Source: Mansonella perstans
Lineage: Eukaryota > Nematoda > Chromadorea > Rhabditida > Onchocercidae
DNA: 60,524 nucleotides
Direction: 5' to 3'
NCBI GenBank assembly: GCA_037074765.1
Contig: JBAMDO010000267.1
Span: forward strand, 1-60,524
The position numbers and the translations under genes were made by a program. Shown piece after piece: positions 46,559-58,340 of this stretch; the first letter of the stretch is position 1; each line of letters opens with the position of its first letter. The notes under the pieces are model-generated. The model worked only from the letters and a program-made list of their open reading frames with translations. It was not told the origin of the DNA and did not search any database.

Positions 46559-49500
46559 TCAAGTATCGAGTAAATAAATCAGAGCAAAATAAGTCAAACA
46601 ACTTAACCAGAAACACGCGTACATCATGTGATCGTTTCTATAATTTACTCTTGTCTGACCTCCAATTGGACCACCTGGAACACTAGACTCTGAAATAATG
46701 AATGATGAGCTAAGTCTAGATCAGAATTTTATGAAGAATCAAATACCTCATTTCAAGAAAGCTATCCATGTTTGAATCCATTGATTGTAGAGATGTCATA
46801 TCAAAAATTTTCCTACCGTATTTACTGAAAATTCAAATCTTCATACCATAACATGCGTCAACCAGAATTGGTAGTGTGCCATGTTTTGCTGCCATTTGTT
46901 CAACATCTGTATAAAACCACAAGTTTTTGTCAGGATCATTTCTTCGAATAAAAGATGGTCTCTAAAATTAAAGCAAGCAGAAAGTTGGGAAGTTGGGAAA
47001 GCATGGTGATTTCTGTTGCATAAATCATGCAGCGAACAAATAAGACCACCACTTTTTTCCACTTCCGTTTACAATTTTATGAAAAAGGAAATAAATGGAC
47101 GATACAGTATCCTCACAAAATTGAATTAGCAATGCCTGAATATATTAACTACAACATTCTTCAATGGTTGTACGACTTCTTGGAACTTTTTTACATTTAT
47201 TTTTGAACTTTTAAAAGTGCATTAAGCACATATTGAAAAACAGGACTCTGAAATCGGGTGAATAATATAATGAACAGTAAAGTATGTTGTTACCTTTTCA
47301 GTATGACGTACTACCACATCAAAGGTAACTTGTCCTTGTACTTGCCCTTCAGTCCGACTTGAAGGAGTAATTCTTTGCGGAGACACCCATCCACGATTGA
47401 CCAGAATGATAAGGCTGAATAAAAATTGTTGCTCACACTCAATACCAAAAAATCTCGAACGGGAAACAAAAAAAAAATGACTGGACAAGAAAACGAAATT
47501 TGATGGAACAAAGGTCGTACATCATAAGGTCAAAAAAAAGTCACACACGGACTTTTTTCATAGCGCATTTGGAATTTGCATACCACCTGATGGTTTTATT
47601 ATTGAATTTACACAGCTATAATTTAAAGTAAATAACAGATCCTTATTTCGGTGCTAAAATGAACAAATTTGTAGTTGCAAATTTACCCCGATGGATAGAG
47701 CTTAAACGGTGTAATAACTTGTGCACCAGAACTCCCAAAATTGTTCACTGCAGGTCGGTTTTTCGATTTATTTTCGATTTCTGGAAATTTATACTGATAT
47801 TTTTACTTCTTTTACACACTACAAAGATCATATATAAATGGAGGTTAACCTTTATCAAATCGCTGCCTGGGTTGCACATAAAATTCATGGTCGTGAAGAA
47901 ATTCACCCGTTATTTGCATCTTTGCATATTCGAAATCGTCCAATAACGACAAGCTAATAATGTTCAAAGCATTTGATTTTTCTTTAACCGGATATTTATA
48001 TATTTTTAACCGGATAACTGGATATATATATTTAATTATCGTGCTGCATTCATCTACATATTTTAGGCAAGACTACTTTTCTTATGAGCTTCTTACTTTC
48101 AATTTTTACAAGTCTCAAAACCTGCCAAAGTTTATTGTGATCCACTTGGCAACTGTCCATACATATGTGTGCTTCAGTTGCATACAATGTTGTACACAAT
48201 TTGCGCACTATCACGATGTACTAAGACCACCTTAGTCGCACTGTCATCATAAGGACAACCCAAAAGGCTACTCATGCCTCTGTATGAAGCCGAACCACCC
48301 ACCTTTGTGCTAATTACTACATCATCGGATTATCTGTTGCCCTACACTATCCAAGATCACCTATATATATGTATATTTTGTATAGGCCATGCTTTTTTCT
48401 TAAATTGCCTTTTTTTTTTCAAAAACAGCTAGTTTAATGAATTATCAAACAGATGCTGCACTATCAAAAAAGTAAAAAATTCAAATAATTTTAAAATAGT
48501 ACTTATCATCTGGAAATGGCACAACATCCTGCTTCATTCTATCTTCGATTTTTTTTAATAAATTTGTTTTCCACTGCGAGCGTTGTAATTGCCATGCACC
48601 AAGAGCGAATGCAAGCAACGGTGCAGCCTACGAATAATTCTTTTTCAAACTGTTTTAATGAATATCCAAAAGAATTAAGGCAGAAGAATAGGTACGGAGA
48701 TCACCTTTGATATACCTCGTATTTCTATAATTCACAGTATTACTGTAAAAGGAACATAAATTCTTATCTGATGAACTTGAATCATACAAAATGGATTAAT
48801 TCAAATGCACCAGCAATTATCAAATAATATGTAAGAGGATAATGGGAAGCAGTTAATGAACTGACAAATACGTCCTATTAGAAGAGCTGAAATTGCTTTT
48901 TCTTTCGAATAGAGTTTAATGTTAAAAATTTGTTTCAATCAATGAGGAGGAAAAATACATAAATCCAGAAATTTAGTACCAATCCATAAATGGAACGCTT
49001 GTTCTGCCGAGAATCTGAGACTCTTTTTTGAGGATCATCTGCCAGATTTTTGACCTGAAATTAGTAATGTTTCATCTACTTTAATTTCATTTCTACCTAA
49101 TCAACTTTATTCTCCAATTGATTTTCCATCATAAATGTAAATTTTTCTCCGAATATACGTATACCACTTCTCATCTGTATAATTCCTTCCTTTCATTTAT
49201 ATATGTACATAATTCATATATATAGATACATAGATAGATATTTATGTAATTTATTTCCTAATAGAGAATATTATATTTTATGCGGTATATTAAATTTGAT
49301 CGATAATTAGAATAAATTCGTATTTCATTATAAATTCTCTCCTTGCCGACTATAAATAAGAATTAAGTTCGTGTGACAAACTTATCATAATAAATAAGAA
49401 TTGGTTGCGAATAAAATAAGCTAATCAAACTTACATCATAAATCGATGAATTTTGCATAGAAGGATGGAACAGGCGTTTAATACTCTTAATAGCACACAA

Positions 49501-49581
49501 ATATTGCACAAGTCCAGTATTAGTCAAACCACCGGAAATATTCATTGGTCCAATTTTTCGCAGCATAATCAATAAACACAT
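46559..49581 (-). CDS. SURF1: SURF1 cytochrome c oxidase assembly factor
   Basis: Inner-mitochondrial-membrane protein needed for early assembly and heme a insertion of respiratory complex IV (C. elegans sft-1). Eight minus-strand exons: 49435-49581, 48980-49054, 48503-48627, 47850-47953, 47687-47747, 47294-47414, 46847-46961, 46559-46689 (TGA); phases fit and there is no frameshift, 292 residues against 300 in human. The basic N-terminus suits a mitochondrial presequence. The first membrane segment, [17 protein letters not shown] (about 74-90), carries the conserved G-x-W-Q. Then come [33 protein letters not shown] and [20 protein letters not shown], and the second membrane segment near the C-terminus ([15 protein letters not shown]). 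An in-frame ATG at 49566 is an alternative start to 49581. DPF lies 1.3 kb away, divergent. Confidence 0.96.
48100..48370 (+). other. Less AT-rich patch inside a SURF1 intron
   Basis: Within the intron 47954-48502 the plus strand has a compositionally different stretch with several short open frames and Cys-rich peptides. It may be a transposon relic or a cryptic exon. I do not recognise it. Confidence 0.25.
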
Positions 49582-50735
49582 ATTCTCTTCGTTGTAGCTG
49601 GCACAAATATCATTTTCCCTTAGAAAAAAAATGCATTAAAATCAACTATGAAGTGGAATATGTGAAGATCATTTTAAGACAGATATTATTGAAATATTTT
49701 CCGCCGTAATTTATGATTCGAAAAAACTACTCAATATATTAATTAAAACGGACACCTTCCTGAATTCATTGTATGATACTAAATTCCTTAAGCAGTTAAT
49801 TCATAATGATTCGAAAAAATTAAAATTTCTATTAATTAAAGTGGAAAACTTCCTGAATTAATTGTATAATACTAGCTAACTTTAGTACAGTATAAAATTA
49901 ACAAAGTAGCAGTATAAAGTTGTTCACAGCACAGTACACAACACAATTTCAAATTAATACAAATTAATTTAAAACTAAATTTAATTCTAAGTGAGAAGGA
50001 GAAAAAAACAATCCGCCTGTACGATTTCACTGATCACTGAAATATTTTCATTAATTATAAAAATGCCTGAAAATATTTGATCAAATTCAATGCAAAATTA
50101 AATATGATCATACTGTTATTGAATTTGGAAGAATAAATCCACACCCATTTACTGTAATTTATTACAAACAGAAAAAAATGATAGTAACAAATTGCCCTGT
50201 CAAATTTCAATAGCAATAAAGTACAGTATAATAAGATTGTATTATAATTGTTTCACAAAAAAAAAATTGAAATGGAAGAACTGGAACTAAAAAAATTAAA
50301 CTAATCAATTAAATTCTAAAAAATCAAACTAATCACTGCTGAAGACTGTAAAAGTTCAAATTAATTAAGAGAATGAGAAATTTAATTTATCGCAATAACA
50401 GAAAGAAATATTACAATCAATCTAATTACAACAAGATATATTACAGTTATTAGGACAAATCACAAGATATATTATGTGTGACAAATTTCAAAGTACTGAA
50501 GTTTAACTGAAACTGAAAACTAATTAGTACCTTAACTTCTTTGTCACAAAATAGCATTAGTCTTGCCAATAAATATAATCTAATTTATGGGCCGAACCAT
50601 CAACGACCGAATTTTATGGTTCATCCAAAAGAAAATTTTCTGACAGAAAATCAATGAACACTGATGAGATAGATAGTTGAGTGTGGTCATTCATTGATTG
50701 GAGGTTAAAGAGATTGTAAGAGAAGTGGAGAGAAT
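49582..50735. other. Divergent upstream region of SURF1 and DPF
   Basis: AT-rich, no coding exon seen. It should contain the promoter of SURF1 near its left end and of DPF near its right end. Two short direct repeats around 49740-49880 share CTTCCTGAATT and ATTCATAATGATTCGAAAAA-like blocks. Confidence 0.45.
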
Positions 50736-50888
50736 GTTGTTGTTTTTTCCGGATAGCTGAGATGGGTAGATTGCTTTATGGGGCTTTCCGAATAGCTTGT
50801 TGTTTTTTCCGGATTGCTGAGATGGGTAGATTGCTTTATGGGATTTTCCGAATAGCTTGTTATTTTTTCCGGATTGCTAAGATAGACT
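50736..50888. repeat. 60-bp tandem repeat in front of the DPF gene
   Basis: About 2.5 copies with an exact 60-bp period (starts 50736, 50796, 50856). Each contains TTGTTTTTTCCGGAT, GCTGAGATGGGTAGATTGC and TTTCCGAATAGCTTGTT. The array ends 20 bp before the DPF start codon. Confidence 0.92.
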
Positions 50889-50893
50889 TAATG

Positions 50894-50902
50894 AATTTTC
50901 AG
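50894..50902 (+). promoter_or_regulatory. Possible spliced-leader acceptor of DPF
   Basis: AATTTTCAG followed by GTAGG and the ATG at 50908. It could be a trans-splice site or the acceptor of an unseen 5' exon. Confidence 0.4.
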
Positions 50903-50907
50903 GTAGG

Positions 50908-53900
50908 ATGATATCAGAATCACTGTATATAGAAATGATGAAAAATTGTTCGAAATGGAATAGCCGGGTTGAAACAGAACGGAAAGGTCGATATACGGTA
51001 TTAGATCCTCAGACTGGTATAGCGCAACATCCATCACATCATGCTATTTACGAACTCTCCAATCGATATCCACCATCAAATCCTTCCCAGGTTTAACATG
51101 TTTTTTTTTCTTTTTATTTATTGAAATTCGAATAAATTTTCATTAAATTGAAATTTTGAAACTCCTTTTTTAATAAATAATTAGGATGGAGATAAGTATT
51201 TTACAACAGAAAGAAGGGGCTAAAAGACGAAAAAAGAATGCCATTCACAAGTGGTCACTAAATATTTTGAGGTTTCAAGGTTCCAATTTCGTTTTTTAAG
51301 CTTAACATAGAAGTTGGTGCTTAACTTATCCCTGTAAACAATTTCACATGTGTAGTAAGGATACTAGAGCAAATTAGACATATTGTTAGTATTCTCAACG
51401 CCGTATTTGTAAGGTTTCGTAACATGAGTAGCGGTATTAGGACTGTTATTGTAGTTGTAATTATAGTGCTGAAGTAATTTGTGTTATTGTTGGATCATTG
51501 TTATTGTTGTTGCTAAATTTATTGTGTCGTTATTTATAATGTTATTTGTATCAGTTTTGTCGATTCTGTATGTATTCTCTTTGTTGAGATTTTAATTTTA
51601 GTTGTAGTTTACCTAACTTATATCAGTATTTTCCTTACTGTTGCTGCTTTTGCTGTCGTGCGAGTAATTGTAGTCGACCTTTTTATATCAAATCATTGCC
51701 TGTCACTTTTTGTATTTCATATCATTTCTTCTCGCCCTGTATAATCTTCTTGCTTTGTTAGAATCTTTTCTGTTGTTTTTGCCATAAAATTCACTCTTAT
51801 ACTTTCACTTACTCAATAGATATTTCTACTATTATCATTATTCGTCTGCTTAAATACAAATTTTTTACAGTATTGCACATATGGTAGCAGGCGTTGGAAA
51901 AAAAGAAAATCAGCGCCAACATCGGATGCAACCGAAATGAAGTATATATTAGAATGTAATCCAACAATTAGTGATGTAATAAATCAAGCTAGCTCGACTG
52001 GTCAAGGTAACTATTTGAATATTATTTCTTATTTTGGTGCAAATTTACAGAAGCAATTTTTTTTACTATAAAATGGTTCCAGAAAATTCTTTCAATTCTT
52101 GACAAAAAAGCTTTTTACAAATTACTGTTTGCTCTTAATTAAAAAGAAAGCGAACTTTAACTGCATTCCTGTATTTCCAATAGCCTTGTACAATCTGGAA
52201 ATTTCATCCTCACAATACTTTTTTAGATCCAACTGATTTTCAATCTTTGACAGCGATGGCGAATTCATCACTGGAAAATCACTTTACTGAGAAAAGAAAA
52301 GTCTATGTAAGCTTAAAATTCACCAATTCATAATTAACATTTTATGGTAAAAGGAGAAAAAATGGCTTTTTCAGCGTTGTTCATTTAATTTATTTAAAAA
52401 ATCTTATATTAATTCAAGCAGTGAGATTGGTTTTTTCTTTATCGTCAAAGAAGGTTGCTGAAGGAAATTGATGATGCTGCTTTTAATCATTAATTTCGAT
52501 TCATCCATCTGTAGGTGTTGGTTAGTTAATTTTGATAACAGTGTCATTACAGACCGTAAAGGAATCAGGAGTAGATATGGAAGTGGAGGAAGCAAGCGAG
52601 GAAGATCCTGGCGAAGCTTCAGATGAAGAAGAGTGGTCAGATGGGAGAAAAAAGCGTAAAAGGCGAGGTGGTCCAAGCGGAAGTCGTGGTGGGCGCAAAG
52701 GCGCTACGACCCTGTCGGTCAACGTGCCGCCCACGCAGGGATTTACGCCGGATCCCAAACCTTTTTCATGTAATTGTAAGTGTTTCAGAATTTTTAGCAA
52801 TTTTTTTTTTTTTTTTAAATACCCGTATAGTTTCTGTTTTTGATATTGATAACTTCTTGGCACATAACCTTCCCTCCCACAGTTAATAAATGTAGAAGTA
52901 TTGCTCGGTGTTAATATATCCAGTTCGACAACTTTCAACTCCATTTTTATTTTAATTGGTTTATCTATATATTTTCAGTATGTGGTGCCAAATACAAAAG
53001 TCGTCCTGGTTTAAACTACCATCGAGCTCATGTGCATGCAGATAATGTCAGTCCGTCAACAACACCCCAACCAGCACATCGTATTGATTGATTATTTTGC
53101 TTCATTGGTTACCAGTTTATTTATTGCTGAGGGATACAAACATCTGGGTAGCGGTCATCTTCGGGTAGTATCCAGAACTTTCTCAGCTTATCATTACAAC
53201 GATTCAAACGGGTTTACTTTATCAAACCATAACTGTATCAAAAAATGCTTGTTTTCGGTGATACACACATTTGTTGTTATCCATTTGCTTTCGGAAATGT
53301 CCAATTAGTATTTTATATATATATATTATTAAGTATAAAAACTTTCTCCAATGAGGTTTCTTTCGGCAGTAACACAACAAAGCGTAGTAATTTGAAGAAA
53401 CCGGAAAACTGAAGACATTTCAAATCTGACCAGAAGGTCAGAGATCGTTTAATTCTTTAAGATTGTAATCTTATCGATTACAAATATCTTTACGAAGATG
53501 CACGGGTGGAGGAGATAGGACAGATTTTATCCCATTCCAAAACTATCGCCGTGAATAAAAGTTCGTCCCTAAATAGGGAAACAAAAATGCAAAGGCTATT
53601 TACAGCTGTTTGTTGGGAAATATGCTGCATCCATTTACAGTCATACTTTAAGTAGGATTGTGTTGCTTGCGGCTTGCTCAACATGAGTGCTTTTCAGTGA
53701 TGTCGCCGAATATCGATGTGTCCACGGTTTGCGACTTATGTTTGGGTGATTGCAACCAGAACAAAAAAACAATGAAGGCGGAACAGCTTATTAGTTGTCA
53801 TGATTGTGGAAGATCAGGTAACCGTATTGCAGCATATATCATAGCATATACCGTAAACACCATAAATGTATTCATCTTATAAAAGTATCATATTATATAC

Positions 53901-54780
53901 TTGTTACTTCACGCTGTTCACAGCATTCGCTGCAAAGCATCTTTTTGGCCATTACATTTGTAAGTTGGATGTGGTCATTTCACGTAGACCACATAATGTG
54001 GTATTCATAATGTTAGTTGTTACGTAATGCTCAAATGTTTAGTATTTCATGCTGCTGGATAAAAAGCCTCAATTGTGCAGCTACATTGAAAATTGCATAT
54101 GGGACATTGCAACCTTCATGTGGACATTGCAATCTTCACGTGGATATTATATTTGTGTATTTTTTGGATTTTAGCCTGATCAGTTCAAGATCTCATTTTC
54201 TAAAATGGTTTCAGGTCATCCAAGCTGTCTTAAATTCACGGATAATATGCTTACATCTACGGGGAAATACGGTTGGCAATGCATTGAATGTAAAAGTTGC
54301 GCGATTTGTGGATTCTCAGATAATGACGTTAGTTTACTTCTTGAATTTTTGTCTCGATTTTTTCGCTTTTTCCCATATTCAGTTTTTGTTTTATTTGTTC
54401 GTTGTTGAAAGTGAGTGCTATGTTAAATATAGTTTAAATCATATTTGTATGTATATATATATATATTTTTTTTCCCTATGTTTCAGTACACACAGAGAGA
54501 GAGAGACCTTTGACAGAAATTTGGCAATCTAATCTCCTAGAACATTATTTGATTTAAATTCTTGTCACTACATTATTTACGACAATGTCGATAATGTCGC
54601 AAATTCTAATATTTATTCCAGGATCAACTGTTATTCTGTGACGATTGTGACCGTGGCTTTCATCTTTATTGTTTACGGCCGCCGCTTCCACAAGCTCCGG
54701 AAGGAGAATGGAGTTGTCATTTATGTCAAAAGCAATTCGGTGCACAAGCTTCGCTTCCAGCAGTAAATGCAAAGAAATGA
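50908..54780 (+). CDS. dpff-1: DPF/requiem (d4) double-PHD-finger chromatin protein
   Basis: BAF45-type subunit of SWI/SNF chromatin remodelling complexes; the tandem PHD fingers read acylated histone H3 tails. Eight exons: 50908-51090, 51871-52006, 52227-52306, 52553-52775, 52979-53080, 53698-53817, 54215-54327, 54622-54780 (TGA); phases agree, 371 residues against 391 in human DPF2. Domains in order: N-terminal requiem domain (LDPQTGIAQ, then [10 protein letters not shown], about 1-75), an acidic and basic low-complexity linker (142-185), one C2H2 finger ([20 protein letters not shown], about 204-228), PHD1 ([27 protein letters not shown]) and PHD2 ([19 protein letters not shown], then [13 protein letters not shown], and SCHLC). 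All zinc ligands seen are in place. Exon 4 is notably GC-rich. AATAAA overlaps the stop codon (54780-54785). Confidence 0.97.
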
Positions 54781-56999
54781 ATAAATATGTCCATCCTGTT
54801 TGAATTTGATCACTTAAAATCTTCCTCGTAAATACCATATTTGCTTTTCTCAGTGATCTGTAATCTTTTATTTTCAATCTGTACTATCGTTTTTAAATTT
54901 ACATTAAAAAAAAAAAAAAAAGAAAAAAAAAAAAAAAAAAAAAACTATCGTTCCTGGGGCAGTTATAGGCTTTTTAACTTTCAGAAACCTACAGAAAAAG
55001 TAGAGCCTAGTAGTGCTCATTGTGTAATCAAAATCATCTTATCAAAAATTTCAATTTTTCATATTTGAATCTATTTCGGTGAATGTGATGAACAGAGAAG
55101 GAACGATCAATCAGTTATTTTTGTACTTTATTAAATATTTCATATATATTTGTACTGAGAAGCATACCTCGAACTCTAACATGTTTGAACGGGTTATCCA
55201 AAACATTGTGCTCTATTTATTGATCCACTCGTATTGGTAACAAACATATCATTTAAAGCAATTGAGATTTTGTTTTCCATTGGGTAAAATTACAAAAATT
55301 AGCAAAAAAATTTTTTGCCCATTCCTTGTAAATAATTGCTTTACAAATAATGCATGTGACAAAATATTCCATTTCAAGGTTACGGTTTTCAAATGTTTCA
55401 TTTTGCCATACATTGATTTGAACTTTTGTATCACATTTTGTTGTTAGATAAATTCATCATTTATAATTGTTAACATTCAAAAAACTGAGCTGACTATACA
55501 ACTGGGAAATGCCTTTAAATTTTTGCATGAACATCTGCATTCAACGTATATAATATGAAATACAAAATTCGAGAAAGTTCTAGAATTTAAGTTTTTAAAA
55601 AGAAATTATAAAACTATGTATACATAGCGACAAAGCAACAAATTTATCCACAAATGCATCCAGTTTGTAACGAATTTGATCAAAATAAGATCTAGTCGAA
55701 TTCACTAATGTATCTGATATTCCTCGAAACAATTTTCTCTATACCTATCTTTCCTTTCATACCTTCTCACATACTTTTTATCTTATCCATTCATTCGATA
55801 GTATTTTTTCATTCACCCTATTAATTATATTATCTTTTTCCTTACTCTTCATCTTCTTTCTCCTGCTACTTTTCCTACTACTAGTATTGTCTAGTTTAAA
55901 AAAAAAAATTTTAATATATCATTTTCTAGATCATAAAATATATCATATATCATCGTATCAAATAATGCATCAATATCATATATCATATATACATCCAAAA
56001 TATCATCTATCATATAAATCAAAAATATATAATATAATTACGAGAAATTTTTGTGAAAATTTCATTGAGTCTTTTTCAAAAATTTCATTTCCATTTAGTA
56101 GAACTATTTGTTTCATTTCTAATTTTTTAATATTTATCGAACTGAAGGCGTGTCATTTTAAATTTTCCGTGCATTTCATTGCCTTAAAAAAAATTTTTTT
56201 AAATCAATCATTCAATTAAGATTCATATAAAACAAATAATCAAATGGAATGAATATAGCCTCAATTAGTTGTTTCCTTTTTTCTCTTTGCTTAAAGCTTT
56301 TTAAATCATCTAATTAGAAACCTTAGAAATTGCTAATTGCAATTTGATAGAACAGTTAAACTCTTATCCTGAAATTCATTCCGAAATCCTTGAAATTTTA
56401 AGAATGAAGTACAATAACTAATAAACTAATTAGTACACTGCTAATTCATTTCTGTGAAATGTCATTTAACATAAATTGGATTTGCTAGACTAAATAAATT
56501 GGAAATGGTCCATGGAGCGAAATGGGCAATGGATTTAGTTAGGTTTGCAAATAAATAAAAATGTTTGTGCTTTTTATATCTTATCTTAAATGAAAGACTT
56601 CAAGCCAATAGTGCTCATCCATTTCTTCTATGGTTGACTATTGATCTTGAAATCCACATATCATTTTGCACTCTCAATTACTTCACTTGATTTTATTTTG
56701 TTTTTACTTTTATTTTTTTTTTTTCTGGAGTAAACCAACTTATCATTTCTCATAGGAAAGAAGAAAGAAGAAATATTTATTTGAATATGTTTCGATGATT
56801 TTTTTGTTTTTATCTTCTTTAACTTCTATTAAATAATTTCAAAAATAAAATTTTGTAGTTATTTATGAAAGAATAAAAATAATCATTTTATTTCAGATTT
56901 TAATTTCCAATTCCAATTTTTTAAATGATCTTGCATAATAAATATTATGCTTACAGATATGCGCAAATATTTTAATATAACAGTACTATAATTGAATAT

Positions 57000-57105
57000 T
57001 TCAAATTGATATTATCACTATCGTTATCATTTATCGTTATCATTATCGTTATTATTATCACTATCATTATCATTTATCGTGGTCATTATCGTTATCATCA
57101 TCTTT
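57000..57105. repeat. ATTATC/GTTATC microsatellite
   Basis: Imperfect hexamer-like repeats of CGTTATCATT and ACTATCATTATC over about 100 bp. Confidence 0.85.
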
Positions 57106-57757
57106 TATATTTATTAAATAAAAAAGAAAAATCCATTATAGTTACAATTTCAACTATTTTGCTGTTAATAGTATTAGGAAAAGTTATGATCAGATCTAAT
57201 AATCAAATAAGGCGGACAGTTTGACTATAAAATCAAAATTAACAATTTTTAATTAATTAATAATTTCTGCTTAAGATAAGAGACAAATGTTATTCATCAG
57301 AAATCGTGATAAACAAAGTTGATATCATAAATCACATCCTTTTATCATCAAGCAGAAAAATGAAAATATTCTGATTTTTGTCAAATTGTTAGTTGATCCA
57401 AATGATACTATTGATTGTTAACGATTATTTGAAAATGGATTTTGATAAGAAATCGTAATTTTATCAGAAGTTATTGATTAGTTAAAATATTTAAAGGGAT
57501 CAATTATTTGAATATGGATTTGAGAAGAAATCAAAATTTTATCAATGAATATAAATTTTCGTAAATTTTTGATCTTATCAAGGATGTGATGGAATTGCGA
57601 TTTGTCAATAATAAATGATATTATCAGGCATTGCATAGTAGATGGAGAATAGATAGTTGTAATCGTTGTTCAAATGTTCTAAAAGATTATTGATGGCCTA
57701 TTTAATTTTTATTTGATGACATTGAGCGGACTGTACGAATTATGGCTACAAATTGTA

Positions 57758-57950
57758 ATTATCTATCAGGAATGCTTATCGTATCATAATCGTGAACTAC
57801 AACTTATAGCTATCTATCATACTAAAGGGATGCTTATCATATAATCATCATGAGCTACAACATATAACTAGCCATCATATTATATAGGATTGTTTATCAT
57901 GTCGCAATGATAGTAGAGACAGCTTATGACTATCTATCATGTTATCTGTC
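57758..57950. repeat. Tandem repeat of about 51-62 bp
   Basis: The motif ATCTATCAT or AGCCATCAT recurs at 57761, 57812, 57870 and 57932, each unit with GATGCTTATCAT-like and GAGCTACAAC-like blocks. Confidence 0.75.
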
Positions 57951-58164
57951 ATAGAATAATTAAAAATGCCAGCGGTGAAAAGAAGCCAAATAACTGAAAG
58001 GAAAATTTGATGACTTAGTTTTCATATTTTAATATCAACAAATGCTGCAATTGGATGTGTGTGTACATGTGTATGTATGTGTGTATTTATTTCTCATAGT
58101 TCTAAAAGCAATTGCTTCTAAATAGCCAGAACTTAAAACTTGAAAAGATTGAAAATACTACCAG

Positions 58165-58340
58165 TGATATAAGTTCTGTAAACAATAATTTTTGGACAAA
58201 TTCTGAAAACAATAAACAAGAACAAACATTGTAAACAAATTGTTTACTTCTTACCAAAAAGTTTTGGTTTTGGATAAATTCTGTAAACAATAAATAAGAG
58301 TAAATATTGTAAGTAAATTGTTTACTTCTTATCACGAAAT
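58165..58340. repeat. Tandem repeat of about 78 bp
   Basis: About 2.3 copies: AATTCTG, AAACAATAAA, ATTGTAA, AAATTGTTTACTTCTTA recur at 58199-58253 and 58277-58331. Each copy contains the small palindrome AAACAAATTGTTT or a variant. Confidence 0.8.

Noticed and set aside
52404..52944. Minus-strand ORFs of 90 and 140 codons over DPF exon 4
   Set aside because: They are antisense shadows of the GC-rich acidic/basic linker exon.
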